NCBI GenBank assembly: GCA_008360955.1
Contig: LUCM01000828.1
Location: forward strand, 19,529 to 83,528
Source: Fasciolopsis buskii
Lineage: Eukaryota > Platyhelminthes > Trematoda > Plagiorchiida > Fasciolidae
Reading direction: 5' to 3'
DNA length: 64,000 nt
In this document: piece by piece, positions 45,601 to 52,985 of the stretch
Layout of the letters: the number at the start of each line of letters is the position of its first letter
How positions within the stretch are numbered: the stretch's first letter is position 1
Position numbers and translations under genes: made by a program
Notes under the pieces: generated by a model
Databases searched by the model: none
What the model saw: only the letters and a program-made list of their open reading frames with translations
Told to the model about the DNA's origin: nothing

Positions 45601-46576
45601 CTCACCACTGGTGAAACTAAGCTGCTTCAACGATAAAGGTCTTGAGTTAAATAAATGCACGTTTTTAAAGGGGTTCACGTGTCCAGTCAAATGAGTTGGC
45701 AGTCTCGTGGGAATTGTCTCAATGGGTGTGCACAGCGAAGAAGAAAGATGCGCTCACTTTATGCCTAACAAAATCAGCCTCAGGTTATCATACCGTGGTC
45801 GGAAAAAGCTAAGCTCCAAAAATTCTGTATTACTAACTACATCATTCACATTCGCAATAATCAGTGCATCCCTGATTGAATTTAGACAAGATGTTAAGAG
45901 AACAAATGTAACCAGCCCTGTTGACGGAAGAAACTTACTCAATAAACTTTGGCACCGGGTCATTAGAAATGACGCTCCGTTGTTGCCCGGTAACTGCTAA
46001 CCCGTCCGACTGGTTCGCATTAAGAATGGGCGCCGCCACAGTATCGGTTTTTAGTGGTTCAGTAGACAAATCAGTGCGCGAACTATCCAAACGGTTCATG
46101 CCGGAACCAGGACTTGTAAATTTGCTCTGTGTTTGGGATCCCGGGATGGGATACGGGCTGGAGGTTTGGAATGGGTATACTTCGTCTACTTCAAATAATC
46201 CACCACGATTCCCTTGTTCTGCTGCCGGAATTTGGACTGTACCATTTTTCGTGTTGCTGATGTACGTGGTTGAATTATCCTGTCGAAATTGGATTAGACT
46301 GGAATGATTCAAGAGGTTGGGCGCCGTCGAAGGGCTATGCTTGGGCAATGTGTGTGTAGGAGCCGCATTTGTCACGAGCCCGGCTCTTGGTGAATCGGCA
46401 GGGCGGTAGGCCGGAATTGTTTTGTGTTGTTCGTTGTTGTTAGTTGTTGTTGTTGTTTGTTGTTGTTGTTAGCGGTGGTGGTGGTATTGGTGGTGTTCAG
46501 GCTCACAAGACCGTTACAATGTAACAGTTGTTGTTGTTGTTGTTGTTGCTGCTGTTGTTGTGTTTGCTGTTTCGGA

Positions 46577-46608
<32 letters not shown>

Positions 46609-46725
46609 GTGGTGCTGGCTGAGGTGTGTCGGGTGTGACTGATGTAAATGAAACCGGAAATCAGATTCAACACATCTCGGACGATGCATTTCGGCGGGAA
46701 ACAGACACCCGGACCTCATATTCAT
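6992..46725 (-). CDS. hb: Hunchback-like C2H2 zinc-finger transcription factor, spliced gene (five exons)
   Basis: This is a nuclear DNA-binding regulator of the hunchback family (gap/temporal patterning genes in arthropods, hbl-1 in nematodes). Five minus-strand exons join in phase: A 45939-46768, B 25369-26204, C 22348-22497, D 11298-11515 and E 6992-8803. The product is about 1,260 residues. It has a Gln/Ser-rich N-terminus, two N-terminal fingers, four tightly spaced middle fingers, a long Gln/Pro/Ser/Thr-rich linker with a CtBP-like motif, and two C-terminal fingers ending at the stop. The family assignment rests on the middle block ([52 protein letters not shown]) and on the C-terminal pair. 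The start chosen is the ATG at 46725, the first in the exon A frame; a second lies at 46719. Exon A has a frame break and an upstream exon may exist, so the 5' end is provisional. The symbol follows the family name. Confidence 0.88.
8804..11297 (-). other. hunchback intron 4 (D to E)
   Basis: This 2,494-bp intron splits finger 3 at phase 0. Donor is AAAG|GTGAGA and acceptor is ATCAG. It holds a short GT run near 9961-9976 and, at about 10422-10435, a box-B-like motif (GGTTCAAGTCTCG) without a clear box A. No coding frame in it looks real. Confidence 0.85.
11298..11515 (-). CDS. hb: hunchback exon D: end of finger 1, finger 2, start of finger 3
   Basis: This internal exon is 218 nt. The acceptor is CCCTAAACAG|GTGGG (11516-11517) after a pyrimidine tract, and the donor is AAAG|GTGAGA (11296-11297). 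It enters with a one-base carry-over and leaves at phase 0, matching exon C upstream and exon E downstream. The reading finishes finger 1 ([12 protein letters not shown]), contains all of finger 2 ([24 protein letters not shown]2-C-X12-H-X4-H), and starts finger 3 ([11 protein letters not shown]). A spacer of about 25 residues separates fingers 2 and 3. These two N-terminal fingers occur in lophotrochozoan and nematode hunchback proteins and are reduced or lost in Drosophila (family knowledge). Part of the same DNA is open in another frame; that overlap is spurious. Confidence 0.9.
11795..11886. repeat. CATA/CATG tetranucleotide repeat
   Basis: Imperfect CATA units with CG-containing variants, in hunchback intron 3. 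Confidence 0.93.
15597..15652. repeat. GT then GA compound microsatellite
   Basis: A short GT run followed by a purine tract of GA units with AAAG interruptions. Confidence 0.95.
17295..17360 (-). mobile_element. Degenerate tRNA-like fragment
   Basis: On the minus strand TCCTAATGGTAAAGCATCTGCC (17331-17352, 22 nt span, box A of the Gly/Glu type) is followed by an altered box B (GGTCCACTCCGGC, 17299-17311). The damaged box B argues for a relic rather than a gene. It lies in hunchback intron 3. Confidence 0.4.
18785..18820. repeat. CA/CATA microsatellite
   Basis: CA units followed by four CATA units. Confidence 0.88.
20514..20600. repeat. CA run followed by GA-rich tract
   Basis: CA repeat at 20514-20532 and an imperfect GA tract at 20571-20600, separated by unique sequence. 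Confidence 0.88.
22348..22497 (-). CDS. hb: hunchback exon C: acidic/Ser region and first half of finger 1
   Basis: This internal exon is 150 nt. The acceptor is CAACACAAACTAG|CTCAT (22498-22499) and the donor is ACGG|GTGAGT (22346-22347), a near-consensus site. It enters and leaves at phase 1, so joining to exons B and D keeps frame on both sides. It encodes about 50 residues: an acidic/Ser stretch ([15 protein letters not shown]), a linker, and [10 protein letters not shown], the Cys pair of finger 1. The split Gly codon (G|GT) is completed by exon D to give a normal C-X2-C-X12-H-X3-H finger. The intron therefore falls inside the finger, which makes the C-D join hard to explain by chance. 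It is followed by a 10.8 kb intron. Confidence 0.88.
22498..25368 (-). other. hunchback intron 2 (B to C)
   Basis: This 2,871-bp intron is bounded by CCAAG|GTAATT and CAAACTAG. It is phase 1 on both sides. No repeat family, RNA gene or protein-like frame stands out. Confidence 0.78.
25369..26204 (-). CDS. hb: hunchback exon B: Gln/Ser-rich N-terminal region
   Basis: This 836-nt exon encodes about 279 residues with no globular domain. The acceptor is ATGTTCCCAAACAG|CCC (26205-26206) and the donor is CCAAG|GTAATT (25367-25368). It enters at phase 2 and leaves at phase 1, matching the donor of exon A and the acceptor of exon C. The frame is open throughout and biased to Gln, Ser, Pro and Thr. 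A CAA/CAG-coded Gln-rich tract lies at about 25919-26040 and Ser/Asp-rich patches follow. Such stretches are typical of transactivation regions. Membership in hunchback is inferred from strand, order, phase agreement and composition, because this part of the protein is not conserved. An ATG at 26216-26218 lies just upstream inside the acceptor region and is a weaker alternative start. Confidence 0.72.
27403..27434. repeat. TA/TAA microsatellite
   Basis: TA and TAA units in hunchback intron 1. Confidence 0.88.
27613..27639. repeat. CA microsatellite
   Basis: About 13 CA units, uninterrupted. Confidence 0.96.
27951..27985. repeat. GA/GC-rich simple repeat
   Basis: GA units broken by GCGCGCG. 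Confidence 0.85.
28921..28958. repeat. Poly-G tract
   Basis: Sixteen G, one T, then 21 G, preceded by eight T. Such a run is rare and could form G-quadruplexes on the plus strand. Its length is likely to be unreliable in sequencing. Confidence 0.95.
32703..32728. repeat. CA microsatellite
   Basis: About 13 CA units in hunchback intron 1. Confidence 0.95.
35179..35197 (-). other. Possible 19-nt microexon in hunchback intron 1
   Basis: A good acceptor (GTTCCGAATCAAATTTCAG) and a full consensus donor (GTAAGT) flank only 19 nt on the minus strand. Tiny exons are known in trematodes. Inclusion between exons A and B would break frame because 19 is not a multiple of three. Chance pairing is quite possible in 20 kb. 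Confidence 0.15.
35541..35578. repeat. GT microsatellite
   Basis: GT repeat with one TTT interruption. Confidence 0.93.
37560..38640 (+). mobile_element. Decayed RTE-type non-LTR retrotransposon, 3' part of the reverse transcriptase
   Basis: Plus-strand translation across several frames gives the C-terminal half of an RTE-clade reverse transcriptase in the right order. First is a remnant of the catalytic block and downstream helix ([18 protein letters not shown], about 37806-37860). Then comes [20 protein letters not shown] (about 38090-38150), followed by [16 protein letters not shown] and [13 protein letters not shown]. Finally MAQNRGHW sits near 38511-38535, close to where RTE proteins end, followed by an A/T-rich tail ending in an A run near 38640. 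Stops and frameshifts break every segment and the 5' part is missing, so this is a 5'-truncated dead copy. It lies in hunchback intron 1, antisense to the gene. A 187-codon open frame on the opposite strand is a by-product. Confidence 0.85.
39571..39591. repeat. TA microsatellite
   Basis: About ten TA units. Confidence 0.92.
43038..43080. repeat. GAT/GAG/GGT trinucleotide repeat
   Basis: Successive runs of GAT, GAG and GGT units, in hunchback intron 1. Confidence 0.9.
44990..45110 (-). mobile_element. tRNA-derived SINE-like element
   Basis: On the minus strand a box-A-like sequence (TGGTCAGGCGGATTAGG, 45085-45101) is followed about 30 bases later by a box-B-like GGTTTGAATCC (45047-45057), the spacing of an internal RNA polymerase III promoter. 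The body after box B does not fold as a mature tRNA acceptor by eye, so this is read as a tRNA-derived SINE or a tRNA relic. Confidence 0.5.
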
Positions 46726-46768
46726 ATTGAATATTGACCCGACAGATCGTTCATTCGAATCCGCGCTG
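45939..46768 (-). CDS. hb: hunchback exon A: N-terminal Gln/Asn/Thr-rich exon with a frame break
   Basis: This is the putative first coding exon. The upstream end is a strong acceptor, CTACTTTTGTCCAG|CAG (46769-46770), so a leader exon or trans-spliced leader is expected. The donor is TTGA|GTAAGT (45937-45938). The first frame starts at ATG 46725 and holds a His run, then two Gln runs, one coded by about nine pure CAG codons (46577-46604) and one by CAA/CAG (46527-46560). An Asn/Thr-rich tract follows and the frame stops at 46372. A second frame is open from 46468 to the donor and encodes about 176 further Ser/Thr/Pro-rich residues. The two overlap at 46372-46468, within broken CAA repeats, so one missing or two extra bases would join them. 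The donor phase (2) matches exon B. Coding status is likely; the exact protein is uncertain. Confidence 0.58.
46527..46604 (-). repeat. Coding CAA/CAG (Gln) microsatellites in exon A
   Basis: Two tracts, mixed CAA/CAG at 46527-46560 and pure CAG at 46577-46604, read as Gln in the first frame of exon A. Pure CAG tracts are length-unstable. Confidence 0.85.
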
Positions 46769-49320
46769 CTGGACAAAAGTAGAATGAGACCCACAATTAC
46801 GGGAAGGGAAATAAACCGATGCAATTTACGGTGTAATAACTAAGACTGGAACAATCTACATCAGGGTGGATGTCAAATCTGATTTGTTCGAAACCGGACA
46901 GAGAAGTAATGGGTCAGAATGCAGGGGAACTCGAAGTAAATATTCGATATACATAAGCTGCAAGAATACTTCCTACGGAATGAATGTGTTTAGCAATCCA
47001 TAGTACAATGACCATATACAAAAGATGAGTCCGCTACTGTTTCACACATAGAAAGCCTTTTAAGGTAATATCCTATTGATCCTGGAATCAACGGATTGAT
47101 GAGTTTGATGATGGTACTACAGTTGACGTTTTGAAACATTTGAAATTCAAACAAGACATTCCACATTTTGCAAGCTTCAGATTTAAATTATCTGATCGAA
47201 ACAAGTCACCAAATGGTAGATGACGCAGGTTTATTTGGTAATTATCAGCTTGTCACATCGTATGTGACGATGACGTGAATTCCCGCTCGGTATTTTTTTT
47301 AATTAAGTCAGACAACCCGAGCGGATTTGACGGTCAAGTGCTTACTTTGTTTTCTACTTTCAGTCGTCATCTCAGCTTTTTTCAGCATTCCGCATCCTTT
47401 GATATTGAGATTTTTTATCATTGTGGTACTGGGCACCGTTGTAATTAGTTTAATGAAAACTAGAATGGGACCGAAATTAAATAATCCTAAAATTGAGAAA
47501 AATGCTTCACGGTAAAACCCTAGGGAAATTTACTATTTCCGAATAACGAAATAGGTTTAGGTATAATAGTAACATCCTACTGGACTGTTAAACGTGAAAT
47601 TTTGTGAATAACTGTGTTTGGTTCCCCATACAGGATGATGAGCTCCCTAGAAAAAGGTATATGCAAATCAGATTTAGCCGTGCATCGTTTTCACAGGGGT
47701 AATAGTTTCTCCGTTTTTTCAACATCTATTGATTATCTCAGAAATTGGAATTCCTGGTTCCTTCCAAAGATATTTTTCACCGAAAAATAACAGTATCTTG
47801 TGTTGTGTTGCAATGTTTCTATCGAATACAGGTCATTTAGAAAAGAGATTGTGGTCCTACATCTGGACCTTTCAGCTACATTAGCCCAGTTGCGGTTTTC
47901 ACATGTAAACACACACGCACACATACAAACAAGAACGTAAATTCTAAAGTTTAAAGGAAAATGATAACTGACTCGATTGTGTCATAAGTGGGATTTCCAA
48001 ATGATTGCAATGTTATTTACACATGGGACGGCATTCCGTTTACATCGTCTCCACCTACCGCGGTGTTTAATCGTCAATGCGATTTACCATAAAATGTGTA
48101 CACTTAATTCGTAACCACGAGGAGTTGCCGAACCATAATCAACGTACCGCCTTGTCTTCAAAAGAATGGTACTATTCTGAGGTTGGAAAAAAAGAAAAAC
48201 TCGACGTCACCGATGCTATATGTTGGCTATTTACGATTGGGTAAAGGGAAATGATCAGACATGTCATACCGAATGCGTATTCAACATTCGGTTGATGATT
48301 GAAATTTGGAAGAATATGGAGATCCGTGTAGACGTCGAAGTCGGGAAATTTCATGCACGTTTAGTTGTGCGTGGCTAATCTATGTCATTCTAATGCAAGC
48401 TTGGTGGATCGTACGGTGCTTCCACGAGAGAAAAAACCCATATCAATAGAATTTAAGCAGTTAATTAGTTCACTTTGATCTCCGAATTTCTGATTAGGCT
48501 ACAAAAAAACAATTTTGATTCGTATCACAGATGAATCCAAAGATGAAGAAGAAAAGCACTTCAGGCGTGCAACCAATGCGGGTTTGGTGAAACATTTTTT
48601 CTCCCCTCAGGTAATTTCTTCTTCTCACTTCTAAATGTAATTCCAATGGCCCCCAACCTCCTAGAATTTACTATTCGGGGAGAGGAGACCAGGCAGCACT
48701 GAACCGGAAAATTCTGAGCGCTACAGAGTCATATAAGATGCCAAATGGTCAGACAAAATGAGGAGCCGAAAGACAACGAATTCTGATAGGCCTCTACAAA
48801 ATGACAGCGGGGTCTGAGATCCCAACTTTTCATAGTCTCGTCAAGAAACATGTCCAATCGGTTTAACCAAGGGCAGCTAGTTCAGTTCCAGTGGTGCAGG
48901 AAGGGCCTAATAGAATAGAATATACATGGAGTAGAGAACCCCCTTATGGATTGACGACTTTGTGGGTCAGAATCAAAACGGCTAGCTACAGCTGACATTA
49001 CGGATGCTCTACAACGAAGCTATCCAACACGGTACCTAAAAGTGTGAATTAACGGACTAAATGTGCTCGGTGGACAGTAAAAAGAGCATCCGTTCAGTAG
49101 GCGGAAAGTTGCCCGTTCTATCCCGAATCGCCGAGTCGAATTTCGGATAAATAAAATTAGTAACCGAGCCTTTTATTCAATGCAAAGACAATTCTCTGTT
49201 GGCCACACCGCGGGAGGTTACATGCAAAAAATTCAGCTGAACAATTCAGCCCAAACCTAAACAATCAGTTAGAATTAATACAGCACGGGAACGGGACTGA
49301 ATCAAATGAATCAGATGGTG

Positions 49321-49362
49321 TAATAATGATGACGATGATGTTGATGATGATGTTGATGATGC
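49321..49362. repeat. GAT/GTT trinucleotide repeat
   Basis: GAT units with periodic GTT substitutions. Confidence 0.9.
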
Positions 49363-49680
49363 ACGATTTGCTTCTCCTTTTTACCCGGCTACTTTCTTGA
49401 AAACCTCGTCGAATGTTGGGAACTGAAATACACCAGACAGTTACTAGAAATAAATATGCCATCTGTTCACAGTCCTGCGTCAGCTCCACTGTTTCTGGCA
49501 CCTCGAGATTAAAAAAAACAATGATTCCACATACCTTAAAACGACAAGGTTGAACCGATTAACCATCACGCGAATGTTCGATAACGTGGTTGTTCCGTTA
49601 ACAGTTTTCTAAACGAAACCGACACTTCCTCCTACCCTCGCCGAGAAATGGACTAGGACGAGAGCACCTCCTCTACCAGG

Positions 49681-49712
<32 letters not shown>
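49681..49712. repeat. CAGT tetranucleotide repeat
   Basis: About eight CAGT units, one with A for C. Confidence 0.95.
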
Positions 49713-51877
49713 TTTTGGTTCAAACCACCAACAGACTGGTCGGACAATTTCGTTTTTGACAGCTCCACAACCGCATCGCATGATCGAATAGAGAAATAAT
49801 AATTTTTCCACCAGACAAATGTGAAAGTAAGTAGGAAGTACGGAAGTGAGCAATTAAGGCCGCGAACATCTCCAAGTCGTCTGTGGTGGGATTAAATGTA
49901 CCCTCATCAGTCGTCGTCAATAACCCCGGAGCAACCATTTCTCCAAGGCGGACGAAAATGCTCGCCTTTGGAAAGTTATTCACTCTCCATTCCCTTGGTC
50001 AGATAGGCACGGTGAGTTGTGAGCAGATTTGCCTTTCTGAATCCCCATCTCCCTCGACCTATTCTACTCATTTGGCGAAAACGGCCGGAACTAATGCTAG
50101 TACGGATTAACAAATACGCACAGATGTTCCGTTGGACACAATCACATTGGGATGAAAACGATCTGATTGGAGTAGACAATGTTCATTTTGGACAAGCGAT
50201 AAATATGGCCGTTTTGTTTTGCTTCGGACTGAGTGGCCAGGAGCTAATTTGTGCGGAAACCGAGTTGTAAACAGTACAAAATACAACACTGATAAGGTCA
50301 GGTACCGGGTTAAATTTCCAAATCGGTATTGGACTCTATCGGATGACAAGGAATATATAGCGTGAGCCACCGATAATAATGGTTAAGTGTGTCACGTGCA
50401 AATCGCTCACTCACACTGGCCTTGGAGAATGTGTAAAGTTCATGGAACTCGAAGTAGGGTTGGTCGTCAAGCCATTTAGACCAGTTCAGTTTATTCTACT
50501 TCTTAGAACCCTTAACCTTGGGTTTATATGTATCCTGAGTTCTACCTCTTAACGAATATTGTGTCTTCAAAAGGGCTCTGTTCATATGATCCACAGTGAG
50601 TCTCATAAACACCAAGGTTATTCTATACTTGGCAGTTGGATTCTTTAGTCTCAGTTGTTATTTATACGTAAGCAGTGACGGAACATGTGCATGACATCAT
50701 AATGTAGTCTATTAACACGATGGTGAAATCGAGACAACGAAAAAAACACTATGACTGTAAACGCAATCTGGGTTCGTCAGCATCTATGAAGATGAACCAA
50801 CTAACCACCATACAAGGTTGGCCACCAATTTGGCGGGCCGTTTGCAATTTGTGGGCGAGAAATTCGTCATTCGGAGCAATCTACAGGTTGCAATAAACAA
50901 CATAAAGTAAACAAAAGGATAGAACAACTGAAAGTAAAAAAAATGTTTAAAAAATTAATCATTTAATACCGCGGTATTGACCGAACCACCAATTCAACAT
51001 TTAACATATCCCCATTGCGGATCATGTGATTCCCAAGTTGTTAAGCTCAGATATGACGCTAGATCTGATGGATTGGTTAAAACCTCCCCCATATTTCTGT
51101 TGTGCACGGCCGCATCCACATAGAAAAGGACTTGGCTGATTAACAGAAAGAAATGATTCCATCATTTTGTGTCGCATTGTTTACGCTGATAGGCAACGTT
51201 TAACTCAAACAAAAAGGTACATTACACAACACCCAAATTTCATCAATTTCAGCCAACATCCCAATTTATCTAACACCATCATCCAACCGATGTGTACCAT
51301 GTGGTAGTTGAAACAATAGACCTCATGGAATTTAGACCTGACGTCCATTTTATTAGTTATGTGGCGGTCAGTAACAAAAAACACCAATTAAAGCGACAGA
51401 TTTCCAATAGACTGCAACATTTTTTCCTCTTCTGCGATTTATCCGAAATGATTCAAAAAGTTTACAGATCAAGTCGAAAGTTCGACGGGTTGCCATCTGC
51501 CTTTCGATTGACGTATTTAGGCAAAACATTGTCTGATGTAAAATGTACAAATTGGATTGAAAATGACGACCACTAAGTTGGGTTCATTTTCCTAGGCTTT
51601 CAAATTTCCTAAAAATTTGGAATCCAAGCCGGGGTTTGTTCGCGTTGCTGAGGAATGCAGTTACAGGACTGAAATGGGCAGATGTGTAGGCATGGTGACT
51701 AAGTTTTGAAGTTGTCAGACTAATTTACAAGACGTGAAACAATGTAAAACGGATAGCGTAGATCGGTTCTAGTTAACAATGAAATAATAGAAATAATCTG
51801 CTGTCGGTACACCATAGAAAGCGAAACTGGACACTGGTTTGTGTCAGCGACGCCGACCTTAGACCCACGCGTCTGGT

Positions 51878-51920
51878 ACCCGCTGTTCGCAAGACCCGCT
51901 GTTCGCAAGACCCGCTGTTC
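51878..51920. repeat. 16-bp tandem repeat, about 2.7 copies
   Basis: Unit ACCCGCTGTTCGCAAG repeated exactly twice with a partial third copy. Confidence 0.95.
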
Positions 51921-52481
51921 ACTCGTTTCCTCAATGCAGAAAATAGACTATGTCCAGAACGAGACCTGTGTCCCGATTGATTCCTGCCCAGGGCTAAATT
52001 CGCCGATGATAGATGGATTCAAAATAGTCATTTGTTCATACAAAGATATGCACACTGTTCTGCAGCAAATACACTTGCCCACGAAGCGCTTACCGGATAT
52101 CGGAGACTAGGAAAGTAATTGCGTTTTTACTGCGGCAGTCGGTCAAATTAGTGAAGTCAGTATCTGTTTTATTCGCTCTGATTCGGTCCACGAGTAACGA
52201 ATTATTTTCTTTTCGATCTTTTCAAGTGAACAAGAGAGAGATCAATCGAGAAATTGCAAAAATCACGCGCTTTTATCAGTGCACATGAAACCGGCGGTAA
52301 TAGATGTTGTCGTCTGTGAAAGTACAAAGACCGGCGGTGCGAGCACTCGAACCTACGAGGACCGCAGTAGGCAAAAACACAACTACAGACAAGAACACAA
52401 TAAGGCTTTCGAGAAGCTAATCGAGTAGAGTTAAAACGGGTTTAAATGAGCAATTGTTTAGTTTATGGATAGGTACCCCCC

Positions 52482-52526
52482 ATTATATATATAATATATA
52501 TTACATGTATATATATATATGTATAC
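52482..52526. repeat. TA-rich microsatellite
   Basis: TA units broken by AA, TTACATG and G. Confidence 0.9.
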
Positions 52527-52895
52527 GGTGCTTAGTACATTTCTTTGCTTTGCCTCTACACTATGAACGCCGAACAAAAAGCTATCCCCACTCCAATAAA
52601 AACACGGAATTTCGGGTTCATTTTATACTCGGATTTGCAAATAGCAACAAACTCTAGAAATATGAGAAACAAAAGGTGAATTGACTGGGGTGATTTTGTG
52701 CATATATTAACTAACCATGGTCACAGATGCATGTAAAATACTTGCAGCCGGTCGACGTATTGGTTATTGTCAAAGGGATTTTCAATTAAAGTCGCCCATT
52801 CAATTCAAAATGCTATCAGGATGCTCGACTAACCGGATGGGTTTTTGTCGGATCCTGACAATGTGTTACTAATGGACACAGTTCTTATTTGAATC

Positions 52896-52985
52896 GTAAG
52901 GCTGGTGGTGTTCAAGTGGCCAAAATCAGGCCGATCTAACCGGATCCTCGTGCGTTCGAATCCCCTACTGACGATCAACTTCGTT
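52896..52985 (+). mobile_element. tRNA-derived SINE-like element
   Basis: On the plus strand a box-A-like TGGTGTTCAAGTGGCC (from 52904) and a box-B-like GCGTTCGAATCCC (52952-52964) are spaced as in Leu/Ser-type tRNAs with a long variable region. Pairing for a functional tRNA is not evident. A SINE head or tRNA pseudogene is the likeliest reading. Confidence 0.45.

Larger units (their letters stand above)
26205..45938 (-). other. hunchback intron 1 (A to B), 19.7 kb
   Basis: This is the largest intron of the model, bounded by TTGA|GTAAGT and CCCAAACAG, phase 2. It contains a decayed RTE LINE (about 37560-38640, plus strand), a tRNA-like SINE candidate (about 44990-45110, minus), a poly-G tract (28921-28958), numerous CA/GT/TA microsatellites and a possible 19-nt exon (35179-35197). 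Apart from the LINE there is no recognisable coding sequence. A long intron ahead of the DNA-binding exons is a natural place for regulatory elements, but none can be recognised by eye. Confidence 0.68.

Noticed and set aside
46769..46824. Signal-peptide-like start (MHRFISLPVIVGLILLLSSS) in the frame of exon A
   Set aside because: The hydrophobic stretch is the translation of a pyrimidine tract ending in a strong acceptor, and a secretion signal makes no sense on a zinc-finger transcription factor.
49720..49983. 88-codon minus-strand frame, possible leader exon of hunchback
   Set aside because: Potential donors are weak and none ends at phase 2 as exon A would require.
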